The translations under genes and the position numbers were made by a program. The notes beneath the pieces were generated by a model. The model was given only the letters and a program-made list of their open reading frames with translations, had not been told where the DNA came from and did not search any database. A stretch of DNA of 64,000 nt from Terfezia claveryi (taxonomy: Eukaryota; Ascomycota; Pezizomycetes; Pezizales; Pezizaceae). The stretch covers positions 124,001 to 188,000 of the forward strand of contig WHUX01000028.1 of assembly GCA_015179025.1 (NCBI GenBank), given 5' to 3'. Positions 34,601-45,932 of this stretch are shown piece after piece. Positions within the stretch are counted from its first letter, which is position 1. The number at the start of each line of letters is the position of its first letter.

Positions 34601-36723
34601 CGGATAGTAAGCGTAATCGAAGGCAGAGTCAACATAGGGCACAAGTAGCCGAGGAGACAGCCAAGCCACCTCCACGCCAGTTTGTGCAGACTGAAGAACG
34701 AGAGCGAGGCTCTGTGAAGCGAGCCATTTATTGGTCGTATATGAAGGCGAGCGGAGGGTAAGTCTACACTCCATCCATCAGCAACATGCACTAACTTGGA
34801 GATAGATTTTCCTGGTGGGCTTTGATCGCCGTGGCCTTCGCCCTTCAAGAGTGTATCGTTGTTGGCCGAACATGGTTCGTGAAATTGTGGACTAGCTCCT
34901 ATGAGACTGGTCAGAATTTTATGCCATCGCTCACACAATTCACCATCCAGCAAGTGCATAAAACCGGTCATGGTATTCATGTAGCTATGGAGGAGAAGAG
35001 CATAGGATATTGGATTGGAATGTACACCGTAATCAGTTTGATGACTTGCATCGTCGGAAGTAGCCGCTACTACTTAGTGTTTCATGCGTCTTTACGGGCG
35101 TCAAATACTTTGTTCCAGGATCTTACTAAGACGGTTTTGCGTGCACCGCTGAGATGGCTTGACACTGTTCCTATGGGCCGTGTGCTCAACAGGTTCTCCA
35201 AGGACTTTGAAACGATTGACTCGAAGATTGCGAATGATGTCTCTTATATGGTTTACAATTCACTAGCTCTGGTTGGAGTCGTTGCTGCTGGGTATGCTAT
35301 TCTAAACCGTCATTTTTCGTCTTGTTTGCTAACAATTAGTAGATTTTTCTTGACAGTGTACATGGTGCCTTTGGCTGCTACAATGTTGGCAATCTCGGCT
35401 ATTTATGCATCATATTATCTCGCGGGTGCCAGAGAGGTCAAGCGTCTTGAATCGAACTCTCGCTCGCCAATCTTTGAATTCTTTGGGTCGACTTTGACTG
35501 GTGTGGCGACTATTCGTGCATTTGGAAAGACAGAGAAATATATTGAACAAATGTACCAGAAGATCGATCACTACAGTGCATGCACGTTCTATGTCTGGCT
35601 CTTCAATCGCTGGGTCTCATACCGATTGACTCTCCTGGGCACTTTCTTCACCGTCATCGTTGGCACTGTTGTTGTGGGAATGCCAAACACAAATGCCTCA
35701 CTTGCAGGTTTCGCCCTCAGCTTTGCAATGGGTTATTCGATGAATGTCATTTGGTTTATCCGGAGATATGCAAATGTGGAGCTTGATATGAACTCCACGG
35801 AGAGGATTGTTGAATATACTCAAATCGAAATTGAGCGACAAGATGGGGTGGTCCCCCCTGCACACTGGCCTTCGCAAGGGAGAGTCGAGGTTACGGACCT
35901 TGTGGTTTCTTATGCACCAGATCTACCGCCGGTGCTTAAGGGTATCAGCTTTACTGTTGAGCCTAGACAGAGGCTAGGTGTTGTTGGTCGTACGGGGGCA
36001 GGGAAATCGTCACTTACACTTGCGCTGTTCCAGTTCATCCGCGCTTCGGAGGGGAAGATCCTGATTGACGGATTAGATACTTCAAAAATTACCCTACATG
36101 ATTTGAGGAGTAGAATGGCGATTATCCCCCAGGACCCAGTCTTGTTCTCTGGAACTGTCAGGTCCAATCTCGATGCATTTGGGGAGCATACCAACGAGGA
36201 GCTGCGGGAGGCACTTGAAAGGGTGCACCTCATCCCATCCGGATCTAACTCCGTAGCCTCACCCTCTGCTGCCGAATCAGGCACAGCCAGCCCCCAACCA
36301 GCCAAAAACTCCAACCCCTTCTCCTCCCTCAACTCACCCATCTCTGAAGGCGGGCTTAATCTTTCGCAGGGCCAACGACAGCTCCTATGTCTCGCCCGAG
36401 CGATCGTCAGCCGACCCAAGATTTTGGTGCTAGATGAGGCTACCAGCGCGGTAGATATGCATACGGAAGCGCTGATTAGGGAGAGTATGAATGAGGAGTT
36501 CAAGGATTGTACGACGGTGGTAATTGCGCATAGGTTGGCGACGGTTGTGGGGTACGATCGGATTATGGTATTGGGGGAAGGGAAGGTCGTGGAGTTTGGA
36601 GCGCCGTGGGAGCTGTTACAAAAGGAGGATGGGGTTTTTAGTGGGATGGTTAGGGAGAGTGGGGAGGAGCAGGGGCTGAGGAGAATGGCGATGGAGGCGG
36701 CGAGAATGCTAGTGGAGGAGTGA
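31601..36723 (+). CDS. ABCC (MRP-type) full-size ABC transporter
   Basis: Nine exons: 31601-31924, 31980-32527, 32576-32983, 33044-33073, 33127-33272, 33320-33428, 33486-34757, 34806-35291, 35340-36723; 1568 residues, normal for MRP proteins. An N-terminal set of about five hydrophobic segments (TMD0) comes first, then TMD1. NBD1 has Walker A GKTGSGKS (666-673), signature LSGGQ (777-781) and Walker B ILILDD (797-802). TMD2 follows, then NBD2 with Walker A GRTGAGKSS (about 1321), LSQGQ (about 1448) and ILVLDEATSAVD (about 1468). The D in place of E after Walker B of NBD1 is the usual asymmetry of the subfamily. Such pumps export conjugates, organic anions or bile-acid-like compounds at the vacuole or plasma membrane. 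The fourth exon is only 30 nt. The intron at 35292-35339 is 48 nt and reads open if retained. Confidence 0.93.
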
Positions 36724-37150
36724 ACGGGTGAGATGTGAATTGACAGGACATCAGATGGCGTTGGCTTTTTTGGCATCGGCACGACATTGGCACGGCATTG
36801 AATTAGTCATGAATAGAATACCGGTGGTTTTTTTAATGGTTTAAATTGACTCTTGCGAGCGAGATTATGCTTTGGGGAAACGGGAAGATGGAAGGTGCCG
36901 AAGGAAAGAAAGTCGCAATTTTTTTTTTCCTTTTTTTTTTTTTTTTCGTTGTTTTACAATGCTCCCTACATTACTGTAATACATCAATATAACTTTTATT
37001 ATAACTCTAGTACCTACCGCTTACAAAATACCCACCCGCCTTGCGATGTATACTGTGGCCGGTGGTTTATTGATGCATCCCTAAGTAACTCCTCTATTTT
37101 ACTTTTGGTATAATATATACAATACAAAATCTACAATTCACCCCTTCGCC
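36724..37150. other. Convergent intergenic region (ABC transporter / MSY1)
   Basis: The 3' ends of two converging genes meet here. It holds T-runs at about 36920-36945, likely in 3' flanks, and no gene. Confidence 0.5.
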
Positions 37151-39067
37151 TCACCACCCCAAATCACTCACCACCCTAACAACACACACGCCCCCCTTAC
37201 CCACCCTAACAAGCAACACCCTCCCCCCAACCAACCACTCCTCCTTTACCCTCTCCCCCCTCTCTACCCTGTACCCCCTTCCCCCCCGGCCCCCACCTCC
37301 GCCTATATACAACCCCCCCTGCTTCACCAACTGCTCGCCCTCACTCCTTGTCCTCACCGCCCCCGCCAGTGCAGCGACTTTTGTGACTAACTCCCCTAGC
37401 ACCTCCGAGCGGGGTAGCGTCACCATCCTGCTATCACCCGTAAATGCGTCGATGATCTGGTCTGCTGAGTACTCCTTTCCCACCGCTGCCTCCCCCTCCC
37501 CCTCTTCAGCAGAGGGAAAAAGCACCTCCCCCATAACGCCACATCTCTCTCTCTCCTTCTCCCCATGAACAAGAGTAACGACTTCATCAGCCAAGACTCT
37601 CTGTGCGCCTCTCGTTTCGGGGTTTTGCCCATGCTCAACAAGGATCTCGTTAATATTGTGTAAGGGGAGGAGGGTTAGTGCGGGGAGGAGCTGCGGGAGA
37701 AGAGAGTCAGGGAGGCGAAGGAAGTACTGGTGGAGCGAGAAGGGGGAGGTGAGGGCCGAGGAGAGCCAGATGGAAGCGTTGGTGGATTTGCCGAGCTTGG
37801 TGCCGGTGGGGGTGGTGAGGAGGGGGTGGTGAGGCCGTAGGCGAGGTCGGGGGCGGTAGTGGGGGAGGGGGAGGATTCTGTAGGGGGGGAGTGGGCTCGG
37901 GGGAGGAGAGGCGGGAGATGAGGTCGATGCCGGCGGTGATGTTGCCGTATTGGTCGTTTCCACCAATCTTCACTTCCGCATATTAGTATATCTCTACACC
38001 CATATATATAGGCCTAGCGAGGGTCACCCTACCTGTACTCTACACCCCTCCTCCCTCCACAGCCACCAAAAATCGTAACTCTGCAAAAGCTGATACGTAA
38101 ACTCCGCAAAGCTAAGCCCCTTCTCGCTCGCCATCCTACTCTTGACACTCTGCCTGCTCAACATCTGGTTCACCCTGACCACCCTGCCTACGCCGCTTAG
38201 AAATTCCACGAGGCTGAGGTTATCCAGCCATTCCCCGTTTGTGCGGAGAATGTGTGTGCCGAAGGAGGATTTGGAGTAGCCGCGAGAGATGGCGTAGGAC
38301 TCGGCGCGGGTGAAGAAAGTTGTAAGTTGGGAGATTAGGGAGGATGTGTTTGTTAGGGTTGTTGAGAGGGCGGATTTGGTGCGCTCAGTTGTGCGCCCAG
38401 AGGGGTCGCCAACGGTAGCGGTGGCTTTGCCGACCTGTGCTTGTACTGGCGGGTTAGCTATAGCTATCACAGTTGTTGAGGGGCAGGTGGGGGTGTGGCT
38501 GCTGCGCAGAGGGGGGGAGGACGAACGAGTGCAATCGAAGTATGCCCATCAAGATAGAAATGCAGGAGATTCATAAGCGGAAGTAAATGGCCCACGTGCA
38601 GGGACGGCGCGGTAGGGTCTACGCCCGCATAGACGGTAGTTTTGTTGCTGCGTAGGAAGTGGTCCAAACTGCCTGGGAGACTGGACAAATGAGCGATCTC
38701 TTTTGTTAGCTACATGCTCCTGAAATCCGCAGGGGAGGAGGGGGGGTTATGGGGTATGGGGGGTATGGGGTATAGGGTATAGGGTATAGAGTATAGAGTA
38801 TTGGGTATGGGTATGGGGTATGGGGTATGAGGTATGTTCTTTCAGATAAAGAACGTACCCGGTGACACTCTCCACAAGCCCTCGCTCCTTCAGATGGCCC
38901 AGTAGCGACTTTGCTCCGCCGCCATTTTCCGCCGGAGATATCGCCGAATCGGCAGTGTATGCAGACGTCGAGGTGAGGTCAGTTGTACGCAAGAAAGCCG
39001 CTGAGCGCAGAAATCTGCGGAATGTAACGGGCGGAAGCACTGGCAGCGTACGGAAGGCCCGGAGCAT
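37151..39067 (-). CDS. MSY1: Mitochondrial tyrosyl-tRNA synthetase
   Basis: Reverse-strand exons 38859-39067, 38527-38680, 38033-38434 and 37151-37967. Residues 1-40 are Arg- and Ser-rich, as in mitochondrial targeting. The class I motif HVGH is at 98-101, [14 protein letters not shown] follows, then [17 protein letters not shown], and the KMSKS-type loop reads KLGKS. A C-terminal S4-like segment ([20 protein letters not shown]) is present. The protein charges tRNA-Tyr with tyrosine in the mitochondrion. The last exon does not stay in one frame: in the C-rich tract at about 37815-37905 the frame shifts twice, each time as if one base were missing, between DLISRL and AYGLTTP and again between LTTP and LLTTPTG. 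Since both sides are well conserved, base-calling error in the C-runs is likelier than gene loss. Confidence 0.85.
38748..38836. repeat. GGGTAT-type satellite in MSY1 first intron
   Basis: About 90 bases made of units GGGGTAT, GGGTATA and AGAGTAT (ATACCC on the coding strand). It lies inside the intron that separates the targeting peptide from the catalytic part. Confidence 0.8.
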
Positions 39068-39669
39068 GGCAGGGCTTTTTGGTGGGGTCGTGGGGTTGTG
39101 GGGTACCAGTAGAAAAACCTCCGGAGGTGATCATTTCTGTGATTGGATATTTTTGTTTTCGATTGTTGACAAGATGCAATGTGACTAGTTGTCCTGGTGA
39201 CGAGGCAACGGGTATGCAGGTTGTGCATTCATACGTATGGGTAGGCATATATGCACTTGTGTGTCCGTACAAGTATGACGAGATGACGAGATTCACGACA
39301 CCACGTGAGATATTTCAATTAACTCTTTTTATTTTCTTTTTATCTTTTTAAATTTTTTTAAATAAGATATTTCAATAACTGCACCGTTGGTAAGCTAACT
39401 GTGCTTGAGGCATATTGGTGGTGTAACTTTGCTGTGATAAATGCAATCCCAAGGAAAACATCCGAAATATGTGAATATAGTTTGGAGTTTCCAGCCCCAC
39501 CCAACATTTCAGCGACAGAGAAGAATCTGCAACAGCAACTACCTAACTACCGGCACAGCAGTTGTAGGGGACTACATAGGTATTTAAATTTTTTATGTGA
39601 AGGTTATGCTTTATGATAGTTGTTCTGTATATATGGGGCTCCTGAACACTTTGGAGATTGTGCTTGATC
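39068..39669. other. MSY1 upstream region
   Basis: No gene. A CACGTGA motif at 39302-39308 lies about 235 bases before the MSY1 start; two similar sites precede RCF1 at 61232-61290. Confidence 0.4.
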
Positions 39670-39856
39670 AAATCTCTCCGGGATGCCTCCGGGCAGGCCA
39701 AACCCACCGGCACCGGCCAGTGGCTGGTGCACACTATGCAATAAGTAATGCAGCTAGCGTTGGCTGACGGGACTACACACAACGCTTCATCATAACACAA
39801 CACTCTGACTACCACAACAAACGTTCTAACTACAACAAACACCAGCAACTCTCTCG

Positions 39857-40156
39857 ATGGCTCATCAGGCCGTAGTGTCAAAACTTCCTGCCTGGGCTCG
39901 GCTTGATCCTGCTCTTATTCCGGCGGTTCAATCTGCAGTCGATTTCATCACCGTTTCTCATCGCCAGGCACCAACATCTGGGGAAACCCTTGACAACCCA
40001 GATGCAGCATTCTCTCGGCTTCAGGACTATGCATTTGTTATAGGATTTGCAGTAGTAAAGATTGCGGGCTCCACCACTACCGGTCGAGTCCGCTATGCTT
40101 GTATCCATCGGGCAACGCCGAAACTATCGGGATTTAGAAGACATCCAACTACGTAA
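39857..40156 (+). pseudogene. Fragment of a MULE transposase N-terminal region
   Basis: Open frame of 99 codons inside the MULE. The segment AFSRLQDYAFVIGFAVVKIA followed by GRVRYACIH resembles the FAR1/MULE DNA-binding region, where such a sequence leads into a cysteine motif and a Lys/Arg-rich strand. Similar but frame-broken sequence continues to about 40610 and after the nested LINE to about 41310. No catalytic domain remains. The family link is an inference supported by the 9-bp duplication. Confidence 0.45.
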
Positions 40157-40628
40157 TCCAGATCAAGAGCTTGATGGGCAACCATTAAGGCAGCGAAAGA
40201 CAAAGGTAACTAAACACCATAAATCAGTTGTAATGCTATGAACTAATAGAGGGTAAAGTCAAGCAAGTTCAACCTCTGAGGAGTCACTTGCAACTGAGTT
40301 TATTAATTCAGACCAAGCTACCGCATTTGTGGACTAGCTTCAAGACAATGGACGTGAGTTCTTGGTGAACAATCTACGCCTACAACGACGATTTCAGCGA
40401 ACGCTAAACGATGAAGAAGCGGAGCGATATGCCCTACTCCATCAACTTGTAACACGCAGCTGCAAGCTCAGTTTACTCATAAGCGTCAGCTAGGTATTCC
40501 CAGAGAATTCCAATATCGGACACCTAATAACTACCAACTGGCGCATTCTATTAATTTGGAACCAGAAGATAATCTTGACCTGGCACCAGAGGCTTCTGTT
40601 ACATCAACTGCACCACCCATTTTACAAA

Positions 40629-41116
40629 AGTTACTATACCATGAGCTCACCTTGTGAGCTTATTTCAGACGGCAATTTTTCACGAGTCCCCTTTGTACGA
40701 GTTCACGAGATTTCCATTATCTTTCCGTTCAGTCCAGTTCAGTTTCACGAATTCCTTACTTTTTGATGTCATCTTCAGTTTTTACTCACCCGGGTTTCCG
40801 GGTGGCTCCTCATGGCCCCCCTTACGGGCCGCATAGGTAGTCACTAGTTTTAAAAAAAAAAAAATTCAGTTTTTACTGTTTAGTTCAGTCAGAGGTCGAG
40901 GCTCAGTCAGGCCCCCTGGGTCATCGGTTCGTCCGTTAATGACAGCATTGGGCCTCGTCTCACCAGTATCAGTCATAGTTAATTGTATTTAGTTCGCGCG
41001 GGTCTGGAAGATTAACTTGCCTTACCCTTGAATCCATCCGGGCTTCCGGGTGGCTCCTCATGGCCCCCTGATGGGGCCGCATAGGAGTATCAAGTATTTA
41101 AAATAAAATAAAAAAA
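40629..41116 (+). mobile_element. 5'-truncated LINE, copy 3, nested in MULE
   Basis: A 488-bp 3' end of the same LINE family as at 5405-7058. It is bounded by a 13-bp direct repeat CCCATTTTACAAA (40616-40628 and 41117-41129). No ORF2 codons remain; only 3' UTR, two hairpin-bearing blocks and an AAATA-type tail. Since it interrupts the MULE, it arrived later. Confidence 0.88.
40814..41078 (+). other. Two hairpins of LINE 3' end, copy 3
   Basis: 40814-40830 pairs GGCCC with GGGCC; 41062-41078 pairs GGCCCC with GGGGCC around CTGAT. Each is preceded by GGTGGCTCCTCAT and followed by GCATAGG, as in the other copies, but the paired bases differ from copy 2 by double changes. Confidence 0.65.
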
Positions 41117-41432
41117 CCCATTTTACAAACCAAAAAGTCCCACGGATCAACCTGGTCTAGGGCTTTAACTGGCGTGGAGGTAGCAGAGCGATCTAGCAAA
41201 CGCCAGCGTAGGTGCCGCTGGTACTGGGAATCCTAGGGAGATGGGCTTTGAAGGCGTACCTGTTCAAGAGACGCAAGATATCATTATTCATGAGCCACGA
41301 GCTTGTTAAACTTTTGTTGTATATAAGTAGATAGCTTCAATGAAAGTATTGCATTGCTTGTTGCATAGCGTACACCAGCCACTGGCCAGTGCTGGTGGGT
41401 TTGGCCTGCCCGGAGACATCCCGAAATCTCTC

Positions 41433-42895
41433 ATGCTACGATAACTGTAGTACCTACTCTACTAGTAACTATATGGCTAACCACAGCTTCTCTACTGTAT
41501 CCGACATCACAGAAACTTGGTTACTTAATTTATTGTTAGGAAGTGTCAACAGCTGAGAATATTCACAATGTCTATCTTTTCATTTCTTGAGACCAGTACC
41601 GCTTCAAAATAACAATTGTGCAGAGGGCAGTGTTTTTGTGGGTGCACATGAGCTCCTTGGAGAGGGCAAGCTTATCCTGGAACCGGACATTATCCTCGAA
41701 TCATATTTAATCACGCGTTCCTTCCATCAGTTATGAAGGCATATGTACCACATGACTAAAAGAATGATTTAATTACCTCTATATACCACCAACACTTGCC
41801 CCCCCCCAAAAAAAAAAAAAAAAAAAAAAAACCGCACTCGAAGGCGATTTCTTTCTTCTCCCGGCCACCAGTCTTTTTTATGGATTGTTTTGAAACAGTT
41901 TTTCATGGATTCCTCTATCTCGGCCTTGATGGTATTCTTTCCAAGGTACATACCAGAGCAATGCCCGCAGCAGCAAAAGTGCTGAAACCAGCTTTGTGTA
42001 CAGTGCAAGAAGAAACTCTAATATAGCAAACTGTTGGAATAGTACTATGCATTACAGCAAGTGATGGAATACTCAGGATCAAACGGGTTTTCATCTAAGT
42101 AATAACAACTATCTGGCTGTGCTGTGTGTAAGATACCACTATTCGTGGTAGTAATATTAGATTAAATCACAATAATTCTCAATGGGTCATCAAAGCAGCA
42201 TAAGCCTCATAGTAAAAACGGACACCTGTCCAGCCGGAAATTTGGAGCTTTGAAGGTCTTTAGGGGAGGTTACAAAACACCCCATATCATACGCATACCT
42301 GATGAGGTTTGTGATGTCCCTGAAAAGACATACATACATAGAAGCCAGAGAGAGAGCCAGTGTGGTTCCTCAGATTTGCTCCGTAATTCCCCCTTAGTTG
42401 GCGCTCCAAAAAATCATTTGCTACTAAACGGTAAATACCGTGCAAGATCTCCCTGTCAAGGTACAATCTGGGCGCCACATGTCTCACCATTCTCTACAAC
42501 ATTTGCGACTACAGGGGCACCTCCACTCCCTACTGAGTGCCCTGTTTGGGACTGGCTCGAGTTAACGTTCGGCCTGACAGCTCAAAGGGGCCTGGTGCCT
42601 GCAGCAACATGCTGCTGGGGTCACGAGTTGGGTAACAAGCTCGAAGCAAGACATCAAACCCACTTCTGAATCTGCTTGGCCAGCAGATGGGATAGGTACA
42701 ACTCAAGACGCCCTGAGCTCTTCCCAGACAGAGCGAATTGACCTGGCAGAGTAGAGTATATATTGGGCGGGTATGGACTGGTCCCGGTGCTGAGCGTCGA
42801 GGTGTTGAGCTTCTTGTGAGCTGCAGCTGATCTTGGAAATGTTGTCTTCAGGGCTATTTATCACGTTATCGCTGTATATATCAGCAACAGCAGCT
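41433..42895. other. Intergenic stretch, no gene recognised
   Basis: Contains a C-run joined to an A-run at about 41802-41830 and one 139-codon open frame at 42250-42669 whose translation has no recognisable motif and biased composition, so it is not called as a gene. Confidence 0.4.
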
Positions 42896-45800
42896 ATGTG
42901 TAAGTTAGAGCTGGTGGGAATTGTAGGTAGTGGTGGATGGTGATGGATGGTTGTGATGCTGATGTTCGGATGAAGATGGGGTAGCTGTTTGCAACCCGCC
43001 GCTCCGGACGACGACCGTGGTAGAGGCGGATGGGAAGCCAGTGAGATTATATTCCACCATTTCCTAGTCGGTGAGAAACGTACTAACAAATTATAAGATC
43101 AGATTTACGGCAGTTTTGGAGCTGTCGAGTTTTAGTCAGAAAGTTGATACGGAGGAGCAGGACGAGGACCTGTCTGTCGAGCTGTGGTATGGAGTGGACG
43201 GTGTTAAGGAGTGGCAAGAAGCCAAATTCAAGCCTGCTGATGCCTCGAGTTTGGTGTGCATAAACTCGTGTATTATTTTATAAAAATTTAGAATAGTGTA
43301 CTGACATCCACCTCTAGACTATTCTTCAACCAAACCCCTCCAGACGCCAGAAGCATTTCCACCTCGACCTTGAGTACTCTGATTTTCAGCCTCTAAACTT
43401 CACCATCCGATTTCGTACTTCCCCCATTGGCCCTTGGCTCTGGGCTGGACATTACGGTTCCAACAGCGACGGCCGACTAATCTTCCGTTCTTCCCACCAA
43501 TATGCCCTCCAGCCACGTCAAGACGATCTTTCTACCCTCTTCCAGAATCCCTCAAATTCAATTACGGCTAGCTCCTCATTTTCCCAGGTCTCTGGAGTCA
43601 GAATCTGGGATCTCAATGCCCCTATCGGCCCAAGCACTTCTGAAAGTGTGTCTCTCGGCACCCCTATTGATATGGAAAGGTACTACGCTCTGGTGAAACT
43701 CTCCTCGCCATGGATGGGGCCGCGGCAGGGAGGGAATATAATGAGTCTAGATAAAGATGGGCTAGTAGTAGGGTTCATGAGGAGCGATGGTATGAATGTA
43801 GTGGTGATGGGAATAGCTGCTGTGGATGAGTGCACGACGTACATCAAAACTGGAGCTGGTGGAACGGTGATATTGCGGACTAGGAACAACGGAGCGGGAT
43901 CGAGGATGCATAGGGCTATTGTAGCTGTGGGATCGGGGTGGCAGGAAACTCTTGACGCTGCGTTTTACAGGGCGAGGGAGTTGGTTTCGGGCTCGTCTAA
44001 TGTGGCGAGCGCAGATAATGATCTCCAGGCACAGTGGAGGAGGGAGTGGTACGACGGATTGGCGTACTGCACGTGGAACGGCTTGGGAAGAGAGATCACT
44101 GAGGACAAGATTTTGGGTGCGTTGCAGGATCTTGCGGATAACGGCATCAAAGGTATGGCCCATCACTGCAGCCTCTTATAGCCCTCTACTAACCTTATCC
44201 TAGTTTCTGCCCTTATTATCGACGACAACTGGCAATCTCTTGTAAGCCCGTATTTACCCCCTGATTCTCATTTGACCCAAACTAACCTTCTCCAGATATC
44301 CCGAAAATGGGACAAATTCGAAGCAGACCCCACCCAGTTCCCCCGCGGACTCAAAGCCACAGTCTCAGCTATCAAAATACGCTTCCCACACATCACCCAC
44401 GTTGCCGTTTGGCACGCCATATTCGGTTACTGGGACGGCATCGCCCCCGGAGGATGGGTCGATTCAAACTACAAAACCGAGATACTAAAGTGGCATGGCG
44501 GGAACAATATCATGATTGTTGCAGAAGATGATATCGGGAGATTGTTTGACGATTTCTATAAGTATGGATGAGTACTTGGCTTTTCCTCAATCTACTGTTG
44601 GTAGCTAACATTTTTGATAGGTTCCTTGCGGACTGCGGCGTTGACGGTGTGAAAGCCGACGTACAGGCTTCTCTAGATGAGCTCGATCGTGGTGTAGATA
44701 GGCACCGCATCACGAAAGCTTACCAAGACGCGTTTAAACTCGCCAGTATGAACCACTTTGGCCGGAAAGTCATATACTGTACGTCGAAATACCCAAACTC
44801 AATGCTATAATAATTACCCTGAACTAACCCCTCCTCCCACAAAAATTAAGGCATGGCGATGCAGCCCTACATCCTCCTGCACTCCCTCCTCTCCTCCTCC
44901 GGGCTCCCCCCTGTCCTCCGCAACTCCGACGATTACTTCCCCAATATCGCCTCCTCGCACCCCTGGCACATCTTCGCCAACTCCATGAACAATCTCTACA
45001 CCTCTCACCTCGGAGCCCTGCCAGACTGGGATATGTTCCAGTCGTCTCTCACTAACTACGGTTCCATGCACGCCGCCGCACGGTGTATCTCCGGTGGGCC
45101 CATCTACATCACTGATTCCCCTGGGAGGCATAATCTCAATCTAATCAAGCAAATGTCTGCCTCCACCCCGACGGGGCCAGCGGACTAATAAGTCTCCGCC
45201 CATCAAGGGTAGCGATCCCAATGAACCCCTACATCAAGTATCAAGGCCCGCAGCTCCTCCGCGTGGGAAACTTTGTAGGGGGGAAAGGCGGAGATGCGTT
45301 GTTGGCTATCTTCAACACCGCTACCTCGTCGATCTCGGAACTCGTTTATCTTGCCGACTTTCCTGGGATTGAGCCGGGGGAGATGTATATAGTCCGCGCG
45401 TTCTCTGCAAATACGGTGGTATATATGGGTTCGTTGGGTGGTTCTAATCCGAAGAGTATCTCGCTTACACTTGATCCTAATGGATGGGAGTTTTTTACTG
45501 CGACGAGGGTGAGCAAGGCGAAGGGGAGTTATGTGGGTACAGTGGGGTTGGTGGATAAGATTGCTGGTGCAGCGGCTATTGTGTCGAAAAATATCATAGC
45601 CGGGAATCTTGGGAGGGGCGGTATGGAGGTTAGGGTTAAGGCGTTGGGGGTTCTTGGTACGTATATTTACTTTCTTATTCTTGTTTATTTGGGATAGGGA
45701 GAGAGGATTGCTAATGAGGATGATAGGATTCTATGTCGATAATTTACCAGGGAGGAATATTGAAGATATGCTTATCACAGTCGAGAGAAAAATTGTACCG

Positions 45801-45932
45801 GTGGATACGGTCAAGAAAGGAGAGGGGAGGATGGATAAGATGTTGCTGTTTGATTTGGAGAAGGCGTGGGGTAGGATGCACTTGGCGGCGCCGTGGAGTG
45901 GGGATCTCGATGTGGTATTAAGCTTGCGTTAG
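42896..45932 (+). CDS. GH36 raffinose-synthase / Sip1-like glycoside hydrolase
   Basis: Nine exons: 42896-42899, 42985-43040, 43098-43253, 43318-44152, 44204-44241, 44296-44561, 44621-44778, 44851-45656, 45727-45932; about 841 residues. The first exon would be only four bases (ATG T before a perfect GTAAGT), joining to VCNPPLRTTTVVE; this start is the least certain part. Landmarks: LIIDDNWQSL (about 354-363), the GVDGVKADVQ nucleophile loop (Asp about 465), MAMQPYILLHSLL, DWDMFQSS, and GGPIYITDSPG. In this family the enzyme cleaves or transfers alpha-galactosyl groups; fungal relatives act as alpha-galactosidases, but the substrate is not shown here. In exon 8 one base seems to be missing in the CCACCCCG run near 45155: before it the frame reads IKQMSAST, after it DGASGLISLRPS. 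No intron fits there. Confidence 0.85.

Larger units (their letters stand above)
39679..41423 (+). mobile_element. MULE-type DNA transposon with 74-bp inverted ends, holding a nested LINE
   Basis: The left end (39679-39752) and the reversed right end (41350-41423) share CGGGATGYCTCCGGGCAGGC and most of the following bases down to TATGCAAYAAGYAATGCA. The element is flanked by a 9-bp direct repeat AAATCTCTC (39670-39678 and 41424-41432). Nine-base duplications and long inverted ends are typical of Mutator-like elements. Without the nested LINE it is about 1.24 kb, too short for a full transposase, so it is a non-autonomous derivative. Confidence 0.85.

Noticed and set aside
37707..37973. Proline-rich open frame overlapping MSY1
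   Set aside because: It is MSY1 read in the frame before the C-run shifts; after DLISRL it leaves the conserved frame.
10888..41830. Recurrent long T-runs joined to G-runs (10888, 13602, reversed at 41802) as tails of a retroelement
   Set aside because: The flanks do not resemble each other and no duplications were found; simple homopolymer junctions are more likely.
42250..42669. 139-codon open frame
   Set aside because: No recognisable motif, no splice structure and biased composition; chance frame in intergenic DNA.
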